Origin: an uncultured Alphaproteobacteria bacterium
Lineage (GTDB): Bacteria; Pseudomonadota; Alphaproteobacteria; Rhizobiales; Aestuariivirgaceae
Direction: 5' to 3'
DNA: 38,049 nucleotides
Assembly (NCBI GenBank): GCA_937873445.1
Contig: CALMWF010000029.1
Location: forward strand, 1 to 38,049
Positions 22,415 to 30,238 of the stretch are shown piece by piece; position 1 is the stretch's first letter; each line of letters opens with the position of its first letter. The notes beneath the pieces were generated by a model. The model was not told where the DNA came from and made no database searches. It saw only the letters and a program-made list of their open reading frames with translations. The position numbers and the translations under genes are program-made.

Positions 22415-23190
22415 CACTCCACCTTGAACAGCAAAGAGGTGAGCAGGAAATTGGCGGCGAGAATGAGAATGGCGGCGGAAACCACGGCATTGGTGGTGGC
22501 GCGGCCCACGCCCTGCGCCCCGCCCCTGGAATTGAAGCCGTGATAGCAGCCCATCAGAGCAATGATGAAGCCGAAGACGGCGGCCTTGATGAGACCGGAG
22601 GTGACATCATCGAGCTTCAGAAAATCGGCGGTGTTTTTCAGATAGGCATAGGCGTTGAAATCAAGCGAGCGGGTGCCGACGAAATAGCCGCCGAAAATGC
22701 CGATGGTGTCGCCCACCGCCACCAGCAGGGGCAGCGAGATGACGGCGGCGATGAGGCGCGGCCCCACCAGATATTTGAACGGGTTAGTGGACAGCGTCAC
22801 CAGCGCGTCGATCTGCTCCGTCACCTTCATGGTGCCCAGTTCGGCGGCGATGGAGGCGCCCACCCGGCCCGCCACCATGAGGCCCGCCAGCACCGGCCCC
22901 AGTTCACGCGTGATGCCGAGCGCCACGATGGAGGCCACCAGGCTTTCGGCATTGAAGCGCGAGGAACCGAGATAGATCTGCAGCGCCAGCGCCCCGCCGG
23001 TGAAAAAGGCGGTGAGGCCAACCACCGGCAGCGATGAATAGCCGATGCGGAACAACTGGCGCAGAATCTGGCCCGCATAGATGCGCGGCGTCAGGCCCTG
23101 CACCAGCGCGTCGCGGGTGAAATAGGCCAGGCGGCCGACCTCGGCCAGCAGGGCGAAGACGGCGGCACCAATGGGGGCAAGCGGGTTCAT
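22414..23190 (-). CDS. mlaE: MlaE-like permease
   Basis: The 258-residue protein is a MlaE/YrbE family permease with five or six membrane segments. Family marks are LPVVGLTAFFTGGALALQ (about 55-72), RELGPVLAGLMVAGRVGASI (about 94-113) with the adjoining AAELGTMKVTEQIDAL, and GCYHGFNSRGGAQGVGRATT near the C-terminus. It works with the ATPase encoded directly downstream. It lies 21 bp after alr, so alr-mlaE-mlaF probably form one transcript. Confidence 0.92.
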   Translation of the reverse strand: MNPLAPIGAAVFALLAEVGRLAYFTRDALVQGLTPRIYAGQILRQLFRIGYSSLPVVGLTAFFTGGALALQIYLGSSRFNAESLVASIVALGITRELGPVLAGLMVAGRVGASIAAELGTMKVTEQIDALVTLSTNPFKYLVGPRLIAAVISLPLLVAVGDTIGIFGGYFVGTRSLDFNAYAYLKNTADFLKLDDVTSGLIKAAVFGFIIALMGCYHGFNSRGGAQGVGRATTNAVVSAAILILAANFLLTSLLFKVE

Positions 23191-23211
23191 GGGCGCTGCC
23201 CTGTGCCGGTG

Positions 23212-24375
23212 TCAGGCCGGTTCCGATTCGATGCCGTCATAGTGTCTGGCATAGCGGCTGCCGAGGCGGGTGAGAAGCTCGTAGGAGATGGTGCCGGCCC
23301 AGGCCGCCGCCTCGTCGATTGCAATGTTGGGGCCGAAGATTTCCGCCCGGTCGCCACGCTTCACCGCGCCCTGCGGCAGATCGGTCACATCCACCCCCAT
23401 CATGTCCATGGAGACGCGGCCGATGATGGGGCAGCGGCGGCCATGCAGAAAGACCTGGGCCGGACCGTCGTCCTGGCGTGACGACAGGCTGCGCGGAATG
23501 CCGTCCTTGTAACCCGCGCCGAGCACCGCAATGGTGGCGGGGCGTGTGGCCTGCCAGCTGGCGGAATAGCCCACCGTGTCACCCGCCGGAACCGTGCGCA
23601 ATTGCAGCACGGTGGCCTCCAGCCGGGCCACCGGCTTCATGGGGTTGGGCTGGTGGGGGGTGGGGTTGCCGCCGTAGATGGCAATGCCGGCGCGCACCAG
23701 ATCATGGGTAAAGGCCGGGCCCAGATAGATGCCCGGTGAATTGGCAAGGCTGCCGGGCACGCCGGGCAGGGCGGCGCGGAGCGCGTCAAACCGGTCGCGC
23801 TGCAGTCTGTTCAGTGGATGGGCAGGATCATCGGCGCAGGCCAGATGGCTCATGAGCAGGGTGAAGTTGAGGCCCTGAAGCAGAAAGCTGTCATCGAGCA
23901 GGGCGCGGAATTCCTCCGGGCCGAAGCCAAGGCGGTTGATGCCGGTGTCAACATGCAGGCCAGCCGGCAGTTTATGGCCATAGCGGCGGCCGAAGGCGGC
24001 CCATTCACGCGCCTGGCCCAGTTCGGTCAGCGCCGGGCGCAGGCGGTGGCGGGCGTAGAATTCCGCCTGGCCGGGAAACAGGCCGTCGAGCACGTAGATT
24101 TCCGCCTCCGGCAGCAGGGCGCGCAGGTCGGCCCCCTCCATGGGCCGGGCGACGAAGAAATGACGGCAGCCCGCCGCCCACAGGGCGCGGCCCACCGGGG
24201 CCATGCCGAGGCCATAGGCATCACCCTTGATGGCCACACCGCATTGCGCCGGGCTGGCGGCGGCGGCCAGGCTGCGCCAGTTGTGCTGAAGGGCCGCCAG
24301 ATCGACGGTGAGAACGGCTCCGGCGAGATCGGGCGGCACGGAGGCGGCAGGGGCGGAGGTCACAGGGGCGATCAT
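23212..24375 (-). CDS. alr: Alanine racemase
   Basis: Alr makes D-alanine for peptidoglycan and needs pyridoxal phosphate. From the ATG at 24375 the product has 387 residues. The PLP lysine lies in VAIKGDAYGLG, which has Gly where most relatives have Ala before Asp/Asn; HVDTGINRLGF, SHLACADDPAH, RAGIAIYGGNP and the second catalytic Tyr in TVGYSASW are present, as is MDMMGVDVTDLP. An ATG at 24411 would add 12 residues (MVLSPAQTGTTP). The gene follows dnaB on the same strand after about 75 bp. Confidence 0.94.
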   Translation of the reverse strand: MIAPVTSAPAASVPPDLAGAVLTVDLAALQHNWRSLAAAASPAQCGVAIKGDAYGLGMAPVGRALWAAGCRHFFVARPMEGADLRALLPEAEIYVLDGLFPGQAEFYARHRLRPALTELGQAREWAAFGRRYGHKLPAGLHVDTGINRLGFGPEEFRALLDDSFLLQGLNFTLLMSHLACADDPAHPLNRLQRDRFDALRAALPGVPGSLANSPGIYLGPAFTHDLVRAGIAIYGGNPTPHQPNPMKPVARLEATVLQLRTVPAGDTVGYSASWQATRPATIAVLGAGYKDGIPRSLSSRQDDGPAQVFLHGRRCPIIGRVSMDMMGVDVTDLPQGAVKRGDRAEIFGPNIAIDEAAAWAGTISYELLTRLGSRYARHYDGIESEPA

Positions 24376-24450
24376 GGGCGTGGTTCCGGTTTGGGCCGGG
24401 CTTAGGACCATGACCCGGCCCGCGCAAGTGCGGTCGATGGGCGCGGGGCC

Positions 24451-25953
24451 TCAGAACTGGTCGGGCAGATAGTCGTCGGCGCGCACGAGGTTCTGGAACT
24501 TGGTCAGCTTGGCCTCGAATTGCAGTTCCACCGTGCCGGTGGGGCCGTGGCGCTGCTTGCCGATGATGACTTCGGCCTTGCCGTGGGCGCGGGCCATGTC
24601 GGTTTGCCAGGTAAGATATTCCGGCGTGCCGGCGCGCGGCTCGCGGTTGGCGAGATAATATTCCTCACGATAGACGAACATCACCACGTCGGCGTCCTGT
24701 TCGATGGAGCCGGATTCACGCAGGTCGGACAGTTGCGGGCGCTTGTCCTCGCGGTTTTCCACCTGACGCGACAATTGCGACAGGGCGACGATGGGCACAT
24801 TCAGTTCCTTGGCCAGCGCCTTCAGACCCACGGTGATCTCGGTCACTTCCTGCACGCGGCCTTCGGCGGCCTTGCGCGACGAACCGGCCAGCAGTTGCAG
24901 ATAGTCCACCACCACCAGACCAAGACCGCGCTGGCGCTTCAGGCGGCGGGCGCGGGCGGCCACCTGGGCAATGGTCAGGCCGCCGGTGGCGTCAATGTAA
25001 AGCGGCAGCGATTGCAGTTCGGCCGACATTTCGGCCAGCCGGTCAAATTCATGCTGCTGGATCTTGCCGCGCCGGATCATCTCGGAGGGAATTTCCGTCT
25101 GCTCGGCGAGAATGCGGGTGGCCAATTGTTCGGCCGACATTTCCAGAGAGAAGAAGGCCACCACCGCACCATTGGTGACGCGGGTGGTGCCGTCGGTCTG
25201 GTGTTCGGCGCGATAGGCCTTGGCCACATGAAAGGCGATGTTGGTGGCCAGCGCCGTCTTGCCCATGGCGGGGCGTCCGGCAAGGATGACAAGGTCAGAA
25301 GGCTGAAGCCCGCCCATCTTGTCATCGAGATCCTTGAGGCCGGTGGCGAGGCCGGAGAGACCGCCCTCGCGCTGATAGGCGGCAGAGGCCATGTCCACCG
25401 CCTCGCCCGCAGCGCGGGTGAAGGGCTGGAAGCCCTGGCCGTATTTGCCGGTTTCGGCAATGGAATAGAGGGTCTGTTCGGCCTGTTCGATGAGGCGGGT
25501 GGAGGTTGTTTCCACGTCAGCCTCATAGGCGTCGTTGACAATGTCGGTGCCGATGCCGATGAGGCGGCGGCGCTGGGCCAGTTCATAAATGACGCGGCCA
25601 TATTCCTCGGCATTGATGATGGTGGTGGCGGCGGCAGCGAGGCGGGCCAGATAGGCGGGGCCGCCGATTTCCTTCAGGGTGGCGTCATTGTCGAAGAAGG
25701 ATTTGAGGGTGACGGGGCTGGCCAGCTTGCCGATGCGGATGAGGCCTGCCGCCGCGTCGAAGATGCGGGCGTGCACCGGCTCGAAGAAATGATCGGGCGT
25801 GAGGAAGGCGGTGACCCGGTCGCAGGCCTCATTATTCACCAGAATGGCGCCGAGCAGCGCCTGTTCCGCCTCCAGGTTGTGGGGCGGGGCGCGGTAGGCG
25901 TCGTCCTGTGCTTCAGGCCCCTCGGCGGGGCGGAGGTTGGTGATGCTGGCCAT
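24451..25953 (-). CDS. dnaB: Replicative DNA helicase DnaB
   Basis: DnaB unwinds DNA at the replication fork. The 500-residue product has the N-terminal helical domain (RAPPHNLEAEQALLGAILVN, DHFFEPVHARIFDAA) that binds DnaG. The RecA-like domain has Walker A GRPAMGKTALATN (about 237-249), FFSLEMSAEQLATRI, Walker B LVVVDYLQLL and ALSQLSRQVENREDKRPQLS with the arginine finger region. No intein insertion is seen. It lies downstream of rplI behind an intrinsic terminator, so it is likely transcribed from its own promoter in 25954-26048, where a TATCCACA DnaA-box-like word also occurs (26009-26016 region). Confidence 0.96.
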   Translation of the reverse strand: MASITNLRPAEGPEAQDDAYRAPPHNLEAEQALLGAILVNNEACDRVTAFLTPDHFFEPVHARIFDAAAGLIRIGKLASPVTLKSFFDNDATLKEIGGPAYLARLAAAATTIINAEEYGRVIYELAQRRRLIGIGTDIVNDAYEADVETTSTRLIEQAEQTLYSIAETGKYGQGFQPFTRAAGEAVDMASAAYQREGGLSGLATGLKDLDDKMGGLQPSDLVILAGRPAMGKTALATNIAFHVAKAYRAEHQTDGTTRVTNGAVVAFFSLEMSAEQLATRILAEQTEIPSEMIRRGKIQQHEFDRLAEMSAELQSLPLYIDATGGLTIAQVAARARRLKRQRGLGLVVVDYLQLLAGSSRKAAEGRVQEVTEITVGLKALAKELNVPIVALSQLSRQVENREDKRPQLSDLRESGSIEQDADVVMFVYREEYYLANREPRAGTPEYLTWQTDMARAHGKAEVIIGKQRHGPTGTVELQFEAKLTKFQNLVRADDYLPDQF

Positions 25954-26048
25954 GGCACTGTCTTAACAGCTTGGTCCCGGCGCGGTGCGGGGGAATCGGA
26001 TTATGCCCGCTATCCACAGGCCCGGTGGTAAAATCTGTGGGCGGGTCG

Positions 26049-26078
26049 AAAAAAAGAGCCGCCCCACGGGGCGGCTCT
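26049..26078 (-). terminator. Rho-independent terminator after rpsF-rpsR-rplI
   Basis: On the minus strand an 11-base arm AGAGCCGCCCC (26068-26078 read in reverse) pairs with GGGGCGGCTCT (26055-26065), with a tiny loop, and is followed by a run of seven T (26049-26055). It lies 21 bp after the rplI stop. This is the clearest intrinsic terminator in the window. Confidence 0.92.
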
Positions 26079-26098
26079 TCAATTCTTGTGCAATGGAC

Positions 26099-26683
26099 TT
26101 AGCCTTGGGCTTCGTCTTCCACCGCGTTTTCAGCGGCGGCTTCCTCGAAGATCGCCTGGGCGGCGGCGCGCACTTCGGCACGGTCCGAGACCGGGCCGGT
26201 CAGCACGTCGCCGCGGGCCTGGGCGGCCGCTTCATCGGCCGAGCGGGCCACGTTCACCGTCACCGACACCGTCACTTCCGGGTGCGGCATGACCGTCACC
26301 TTGTGGAGGCCGATGGCCTTGATGGGGGTTTCCATCTGGATGTGGTTGCGGTCCACCGTCATGCCGGCGGCGGCAGAGGCTGCCTCGGCAATGTCACGCG
26401 GGCTGACCGAGCCATAGAGCTGGCCCGATTCACCGGCCTGACGGATGATGATGAAGGTCTGGCCGTCGAGCTTGGCCGCCTCCACCGAGGCGTGGTCGCG
26501 GGCGGCGGCGTTCCTGGCTTCAAGCTGGGCGCGGTCGCGCTCGAACTTGGCCTTGTTGGCGTCGGAGGCGCGCAGCGCCTTGCCGCGGGGCAGCAGGAAG
26601 TTGCGGGCATAGCCGTCCTTCACCTTCACCACTTCGCCCATGTGGCCGAGCTTCGGCACGCGTTCAAGAAGAATGACATCCAT
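26099..26683 (-). CDS. rplI: 50S ribosomal protein L9
   Basis: The N-domain is canonical: [20 protein letters not shown] followed by [17 protein letters not shown]. The linker helix (about 40-75) and the C-domain with [21 protein letters not shown] follow. At 194 residues it is longer than E. coli L9 (149); the excess is an acidic C-terminal tail ending EDEAQG, as in other alphaproteobacteria. It lies 13 bp after rpsR and is the last gene before the terminator at 26049-26078. Confidence 0.97.
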   Translation of the reverse strand: MDVILLERVPKLGHMGEVVKVKDGYARNFLLPRGKALRASDANKAKFERDRAQLEARNAAARDHASVEAAKLDGQTFIIIRQAGESGQLYGSVSPRDIAEAASAAAGMTVDRNHIQMETPIKAIGLHKVTVMPHPEVTVSVTVNVARSADEAAAQARGDVLTGPVSDRAEVRAAAQAIFEEAAAENAVEDEAQG

Positions 26684-26696
26684 GAGTCAGCCCCCC

Positions 26697-26939
26697 TTAC
26701 TGAAGCACATAGGGCAGCAGGCCGAGGAAGCGGGCGCGCTTGATGGCCTTGGCCAGTTCACGCTGCTTCTTGGCCGACACGGCGGTGATGCGCGACGGAA
26801 TGATCTTGCCGCGCTCGGAGATGTAGCGCTGCAACAGCCGCACATCCTTGTAGTCGATCTTCGGCGCATTCTCGCCCGAGAACGGGCAGGACTTGCGGCG
26901 ACGGAAGAAGGGGCGGCGTGCGCCCTGTTCGGCAGCCAT
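26697..26939 (-). CDS. rpsR: 30S ribosomal protein S18
   Basis: The 80-residue product contains [15 protein letters not shown] and [20 protein letters not shown], the standard S18 blocks, followed by [20 protein letters not shown] and [12 protein letters not shown]18 forms a dimer with S6 on the 30S platform. Its ATG overlaps the rpsF TAA by one base (TAATG), so translation is coupled. Confidence 0.97.
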   Translation of the reverse strand: MAAEQGARRPFFRRRKSCPFSGENAPKIDYKDVRLLQRYISERGKIIPSRITAVSAKKQRELAKAIKRARFLGLLPYVLQ

Positions 26940-27412
26940 TATTGAGCCTCCGCAGATTCAGTTTCGGTACGGCGCGGGCGGCCACCACGGTCGCCACGGT
27001 CACCACGATCGCCCCGGTCACCGCCAAAGCCGCGGCCACCGCCGCCAAAGCCACGGTCGTCACCGAAGGAGCCGCGTTCCTCGCGGTCTTCGCGGCGGCG
27101 CATCATGGCGGAGGGGCCATCCTCCAGCGCCTCGACCGCCACGGTCATGAAGCGGATCACATCTTCGTTGATCGACATCTGGCGCTCCATTTCGGCCACG
27201 GGGGCGTGGGGCGCGTCAATGTTGAACAGCACATAGTGGGCCTTGCGGTTTTTGCGGACGCGGAAGGCAATCGACTTCACGCCCCAGTTCTCAACCTTCG
27301 TCACCTTGCCGCCACCGGCGGCAATGACGCCCTTGAACTGGTCAATCAGGGCTTCGACCTGGGCGGCCGAGGCATCCTGGCGGACCATGAAAACGTGCTC
27401 ATAGAGAGCCAT
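26939..27412 (-). CDS. rpsF: 30S ribosomal protein S6 with Gly-Asp-Arg repeat tail
   Basis: The 157-residue product starts [20 protein letters not shown] and contains [26 protein letters not shown] and the C-terminal [18 protein letters not shown] of S6. After about residue 105 it carries a long disordered tail with [18 protein letters not shown] and four GDR units, then RPRRTE. Such RG-rich tails are seen on S6 in alphaproteobacteria. The start at 27412 is the family start; a GTG-like extension of seven codons upstream is not needed. It opens the operon rpsF-rpsR-rplI. Confidence 0.96.
   Translation of the reverse strand: MALYEHVFMVRQDASAAQVEALIDQFKGVIAAGGGKVTKVENWGVKSIAFRVRKNRKAHYVLFNIDAPHAPVAEMERQMSINEDVIRFMTVAVEALEDGPSAMMRRREDREERGSFGDDRGFGGGGRGFGGDRGDRGDRGDRGGRPRRTETESAEAQ
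26987..27022 (-). repeat. Four 9-bp tandem repeats encoding Gly-Asp-Arg
   Basis: Units ACGGTCGCC, ACGGTCACC, ACGATCGCC and CCGGTCACC (plus-strand reading) lie head to tail within rpsF and encode the repeated GDR of the S6 tail. The number of units is likely to vary between strains. Confidence 0.75.
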
Positions 27413-27562
27413 GTTCGGGTTCACCTTTCTCAAGTTTCATTCACGCTTCGGTTCCCGGCGCAGAGCCTCCTTCAAACCCTGTGAGAAAGGTTTGAAAGAC
27501 CGGTCGAAAGAGCGGAGACACGGGAGGCCGCCTGAGATCAGGCTATCCTGTGCGCGGCACAG
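27413..27562 (-). promoter_or_regulatory. Structured leader upstream of rpsF
   Basis: In the 150 bases before rpsF three stem-loops can be drawn: CTGTGC/GCACAG (27548-27562), CCTGA/TCAGG (27531-27542) and CTTTCAAACC/GGTTTGAAGG (about 27468-27499, one mismatch, loop of 10). The last is closest to the rpsF start and is followed by a CCGGGAACCG-containing stretch. S6-S18 complexes of many bacteria are known to bind their own leader around a CCG-containing hairpin, so autoregulation is plausible. No promoter pair was identified with confidence. The remaining bases up to 27708 hold no gene that I can support. Confidence 0.4.
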
Positions 27563-27708
27563 AACCCTCCGTTCAGCCCCCAGCCGGGTGACCAAGCTGG
27601 CGGGCTTATGGCGGAAAAATTGTCCAAAGGCAAGGGCCGGAGGGGTGCGGCACTGATAGGGTAGGCTGGGTGCTGGAAATGCGCCCTGATCTGTGTAGAG
27701 TCTGCGGC

Positions 27709-28101
27709 ATGATAGGCACCATGGACAGGTTGCGGACGATGGCGGCGCGGGTTTCGCTGGCCCTGTTTGGCGCGCTGGTGTTCAAGCTGGCGCTGCTGCT
27801 GGCGCCGGCCGTCTGGCCCACGCCGGAAACCCGGTTCCTGGCCGAAATCGCCGCCAGCCAGTGCCTGCCCAATTACGGCCAGGGTGAGGACCAGCAGTCC
27901 AACCTGCCGGATGAAAGCTGCTGCATTCTGTGCACGGCCACGGTCATTGCCGGGGCGCCGCCGCCACCGCCGGTTTTACCGGTTCCGCGGCTGGCCACGG
28001 TGGACTTTGCCTTCACGCTGGCGCCGGCACCGGACACGGTGGGCCAGCGCCGGGCCGAGCTTTCGCCCATTGCGGCCCGCGCCCCGCCCCGCCGGGCATA
28101 G
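27709..28101 (+). CDS. Small Cys-containing membrane protein (DUF2946-like)
   Basis: The product (130 residues from the ATG at 27709; 126 from the ATG at 27721) has one N-terminal membrane helix (VSLALFGALVFKLALLLAP). A Cys cluster SCCILCTATV follows, then a Pro-rich stretch and a basic end. The hydrophobic start and central Cys-x2-Cys-type cluster recall DUF2946 proteins, which often accompany copper genes. Its place directly before two PCu(A)C chaperones and sco supports a copper role. The assignment to DUF2946 is tentative. The gene is divergent from rpsF. Confidence 0.55.
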   Translation: MIGTMDRLRTMAARVSLALFGALVFKLALLLAPAVWPTPETRFLAEIAASQCLPNYGQGEDQQSNLPDESCCILCTATVIAGAPPPPPVLPVPRLATVDFAFTLAPAPDTVGQRRAELSPIAARAPPRRA

Positions 28102-28110
28102 CCTTTGCCC

Positions 28111-28136
28111 GGCCGGGGGTCTGTCAGCCCCCGGCC
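28111..28136 (+). terminator. GC-rich stem-loop after the DUF2946-like gene
   Basis: GGCCGGGGG (28111-28119) pairs perfectly with CCCCCGGCC (28128-28136) around an 8-base loop, followed by ACTTTC. The T-run is weak. It may act as an attenuator between the first gene and the PCu(A)C genes. Confidence 0.45.
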
Positions 28137-28183
28137 ACTTTCAATCATTCACATCCATTCATTTCCTGACGCAGGAGTTTTAC

Positions 28184-28648
28184 ATGCGTGTTTTCTCTTC
28201 TCTCGCCCTGGCTGGCGCCCTTGCCGTTGCCGCCCTTACTCCGGTTTCCGTGGCCGTTGCCGGTGAGACCATGGTGGGCAACATGATGATCATGGACACA
28301 TGGTCCAAGAAGTCGCCCATGGGCGCCAATGTCTCGGCTGGTTTCATGACCATCATGAACCACGGCAAGGATGCCGACCGTCTGGTCAAGGCCACCGCCG
28401 AGATCAGCCCCAATGTCCAGATCCACACCATGGTGATGGACGGCGACGTGATGAAGATGGCCGAACTGAAGGACGGGCTGGAAATTCCCGGCGGCCAGAC
28501 GGTGGTGCTGAAGCCCGGTTCCTTCCACATCATGTTCATGGACATGCCGGGGCCGCAGCCCGACGTGGGCGGCACCTTCAAGGGCACGCTGACCTTTGAA
28601 AAGGCGGGCACTGTGGACGTTGTCTATGACGTGAAGGCTCCGCAGTAA
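28184..28648 (+). CDS. Periplasmic copper chaperone PCu(A)C (first copy)
   Basis: PCu(A)C proteins deliver Cu(I) to the CuA site and to Sco-type proteins during cytochrome c oxidase assembly. The 154-residue precursor has a signal peptide (about 1-27). The Cu ligands fit the H-x10-M-x22-H-x-M pattern: His81, Met92, His115 and Met117 (IHTMVMDGDVMKM and FHIMFMDM). The N-terminal part is unusually Met-rich (GNMMIMDTW, GFMTIMNHG). The ATG at 28184 has AGGAG upstream. It is one of two copies followed by sco. Confidence 0.9.
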   Translation: MRVFSSLALAGALAVAALTPVSVAVAGETMVGNMMIMDTWSKKSPMGANVSAGFMTIMNHGKDADRLVKATAEISPNVQIHTMVMDGDVMKMAELKDGLEIPGGQTVVLKPGSFHIMFMDMPGPQPDVGGTFKGTLTFEKAGTVDVVYDVKAPQ

Positions 28649-28669
28649 GTCCACTGAACAGCGGCGGCG

Positions 28670-28689
28670 CGGGCTGCTTCGGCGGCCCG
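28670..28689 (+). promoter_or_regulatory. UUCG tetraloop hairpin between the two PCu(A)C genes
   Basis: CGGGCTGC (28670-28677), TTCG (28678-28681) and GCGGCCCG (28682-28689) form an 8-bp stem with one G-U pair, closed C-G around UUCG, an exceptionally stable tetraloop. It lies 21 bases after the first PCu(A)C stop and 19 before the next start. It may stabilise the upstream message or partly stop transcription. Confidence 0.5.
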
Positions 28690-28708
28690 GCCCGCCCATG
28701 GAGGAAAC

Positions 28709-29167
28709 ATGCAGCGCTTGCATCGCCGCGCGGCTCTGATGGCTGCGCTCTGGGTTCTGGCCGCTGCGGGTTCGGCGCAGGGCCATGAATACAAGCTGGG
28801 CAGTCTGGTGATACACCATCCCTGGTCGGCACCCGTGGCGGCCAACGCCGAGGTGGCGGCGGGGTATATGGAAATCATCAACACCGGCCAGAGTGATGAC
28901 CGGCTGGTGGCCGCCACGGCGGACATCAGCACCGCCTGCCAGATTCACGAAATGAAGATGGCCGGCGGTGTCATGACGATGAATGAAATGGCGGATGGAC
29001 TGGTAATACCGGCGGGGGGCCGTGTGGTGCTTGCGCCCGGTGGCTATCACATCATGCTGATGGGGGTGAAAAAGCCGCCGCCGCTCAAGGCCAAGTTCGG
29101 CGGAACGCTGACCTTTGCCAGGGCCGGCACGGTTGACATCACCTATTTTGTGCAGGAGTCAAGGTGA
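28709..29167 (+). CDS. Periplasmic copper chaperone PCu(A)C (second copy)
   Basis: The 152-residue precursor has a signal peptide ending near AQG (about residue 25). The Cu ligands are His80, Met91, His114 and Met116 (QIHEMKMAGGVMTM, YHIMLMGV), the canonical pattern. It also has His26 and the pair His36-His37 near the mature N-terminus (GHEYKLGSLVIHHPW), which may add a second copper site. It is closely similar in plan to the first copy (DRLV, GTLTF, AGTVDI) but is clearly diverged. GGAGG precedes the ATG. The sco gene starts one base after its stop. Confidence 0.92.
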   Translation: MQRLHRRAALMAALWVLAAAGSAQGHEYKLGSLVIHHPWSAPVAANAEVAAGYMEIINTGQSDDRLVAATADISTACQIHEMKMAGGVMTMNEMADGLVIPAGGRVVLAPGGYHIMLMGVKKPPPLKAKFGGTLTFARAGTVDITYFVQESR

Positions 29168-29168
29168 C

Positions 29169-29771
29169 ATGAAGCAGAAGACCAACCTCAGTCTCGTGCT
29201 GGTGGCAGCGGCGGCGATCATTGCCGCCGCCCTTGTCACCTTCGGCCTGTCGGGCAGCGGCACCAGCGGCAAGCTGACAGCCGAATTCGGCGGGCCGTTC
29301 CGGCTCGCCTCGTCCAATGGCGGTGTGGTGGATTCCGCCACCCTCAAGGGCAAGCCCTATGCGGTCTATTTCGGCTTCACCCATTGCCCGGAAGTGTGCC
29401 CCACCACCATGGCGGAAATGACCACCGCCTATGAGAAGCTCGGTGATGCCGCCCGGGATTTCCAGACCTTCTTCATCACCGTGGATCCGGAACGCGACAC
29501 CGTTGAGTTTCTCCACGATTATCTGATGACCTATGACAAGCGCTTTGTGGGCCTTATTCCGACCATGGCGGAGCTGCCGGTGATCGCCAGGAATTTCCGC
29601 GCCGTCTATGAGAAGGTGCCGACTTCGGATGGCAGCTACACCATGAACCACACGGCCTCCGTCTATCTGTTTGATGGCGACGGCAAGCTGGTGGCCACGC
29701 TGGGCTATGGCGAGCCGGAGAAGGCGCGCATGGCCAAGCTCAGAAAGCTCTTGGGTGTGCCCAACCCCTAG
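29169..29771 (+). CDS. Sco1/SenC family copper metallochaperone
   Basis: The 200-residue protein has an N-terminal membrane anchor (LSLVLVAAAAIIAAALVTFG). A thioredoxin-fold domain carries the copper/redox motif THCPEVCPTT with Cys73 and Cys77; the third ligand is His161 in YTMNHTASVYLFD. These are the residues that bind copper in Sco proteins, which insert copper into CuA of cytochrome oxidase and reduce its cysteines. It follows the second PCu(A)C copy directly, as often seen. The start at 29169 gives the standard length; longer starts overlap the upstream gene. Confidence 0.95.
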   Translation: MKQKTNLSLVLVAAAAIIAAALVTFGLSGSGTSGKLTAEFGGPFRLASSNGGVVDSATLKGKPYAVYFGFTHCPEVCPTTMAEMTTAYEKLGDAARDFQTFFITVDPERDTVEFLHDYLMTYDKRFVGLIPTMAELPVIARNFRAVYEKVPTSDGSYTMNHTASVYLFDGDGKLVATLGYGEPEKARMAKLRKLLGVPNP

Positions 29772-29774
29772 CGG

Positions 29775-30140
29775 TCACGGACCGACATGGGTGACAATCA
29801 TGTTGCCCGCACCATCGTTGTAGACCTGCACATAGAAGGTGCCGCCGTTCATCAGCGCGTCCACCATGTAGCGGCTGAAGCCGCGGTCGTTGCTGCGCAG
29901 CCGGGTCGGTTCGGCGGCATTGAGCGGGCGGTCCAGCCAGCTGCACTGGCTGGCGCCGGGGGGCGCATCGCTGGCGGCCTGGGCGGCGGCAACGAAGCTG
30001 ACAATGGCGGTGCCGTTGCCGCGCAGGGTGGCGTTCATGGCGTTGCCGGTCTTGCACACCAGCGGATAGCTCTGGGCGGCAAGGGCGGGTGCGGCGCTGG
30101 CGGCGCACAGGGCAAGCACGGCAAGGGCAAGGCGTTTCAT
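29775..30140 (-). CDS. Small secreted protein of unknown function
   Basis: The 121-residue precursor has a clear signal peptide (MKRLALAVLALCAASAAPAL, cleavage near ALA-AQS). The mature part has two cysteines (in YPLVCKTG and ASQCSWLDR), which could pair, and ends GTFYVQVYNDGAGNMIVTHV. GGAGAGAG lies upstream of the ATG. It is convergent with sco (3 bp between ends) and downstream of nothing obvious. I recognise no family. Confidence 0.72.
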   Translation of the reverse strand: MKRLALAVLALCAASAAPALAAQSYPLVCKTGNAMNATLRGNGTAIVSFVAAAQAASDAPPGASQCSWLDRPLNAAEPTRLRSNDRGFSRYMVDALMNGGTFYVQVYNDGAGNMIVTHVGP

Positions 30141-30238
30141 GGCTCTCTCCGTTTCCTCGATCGGCCGGTTGTACGGCGTGCGGAAAGACATGAAGGATGC
30201 GCCCTGAAGGGGCGCTGAAGGCGGCGTTCAGATCCGGT

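Noticed and set aside
24520-26031. 503-residue open frame on the plus strand opposite dnaB
   Set aside because: dnaB motifs are complete on the minus strand; the reverse translation is Gly/His-rich without a domain, and it would run through the dnaB upstream region.
26939-27433. Longer rpsF with seven extra N-terminal residues
   Set aside because: S6 starts at MALYEHVF; the extension MRKVNPN has no family support.
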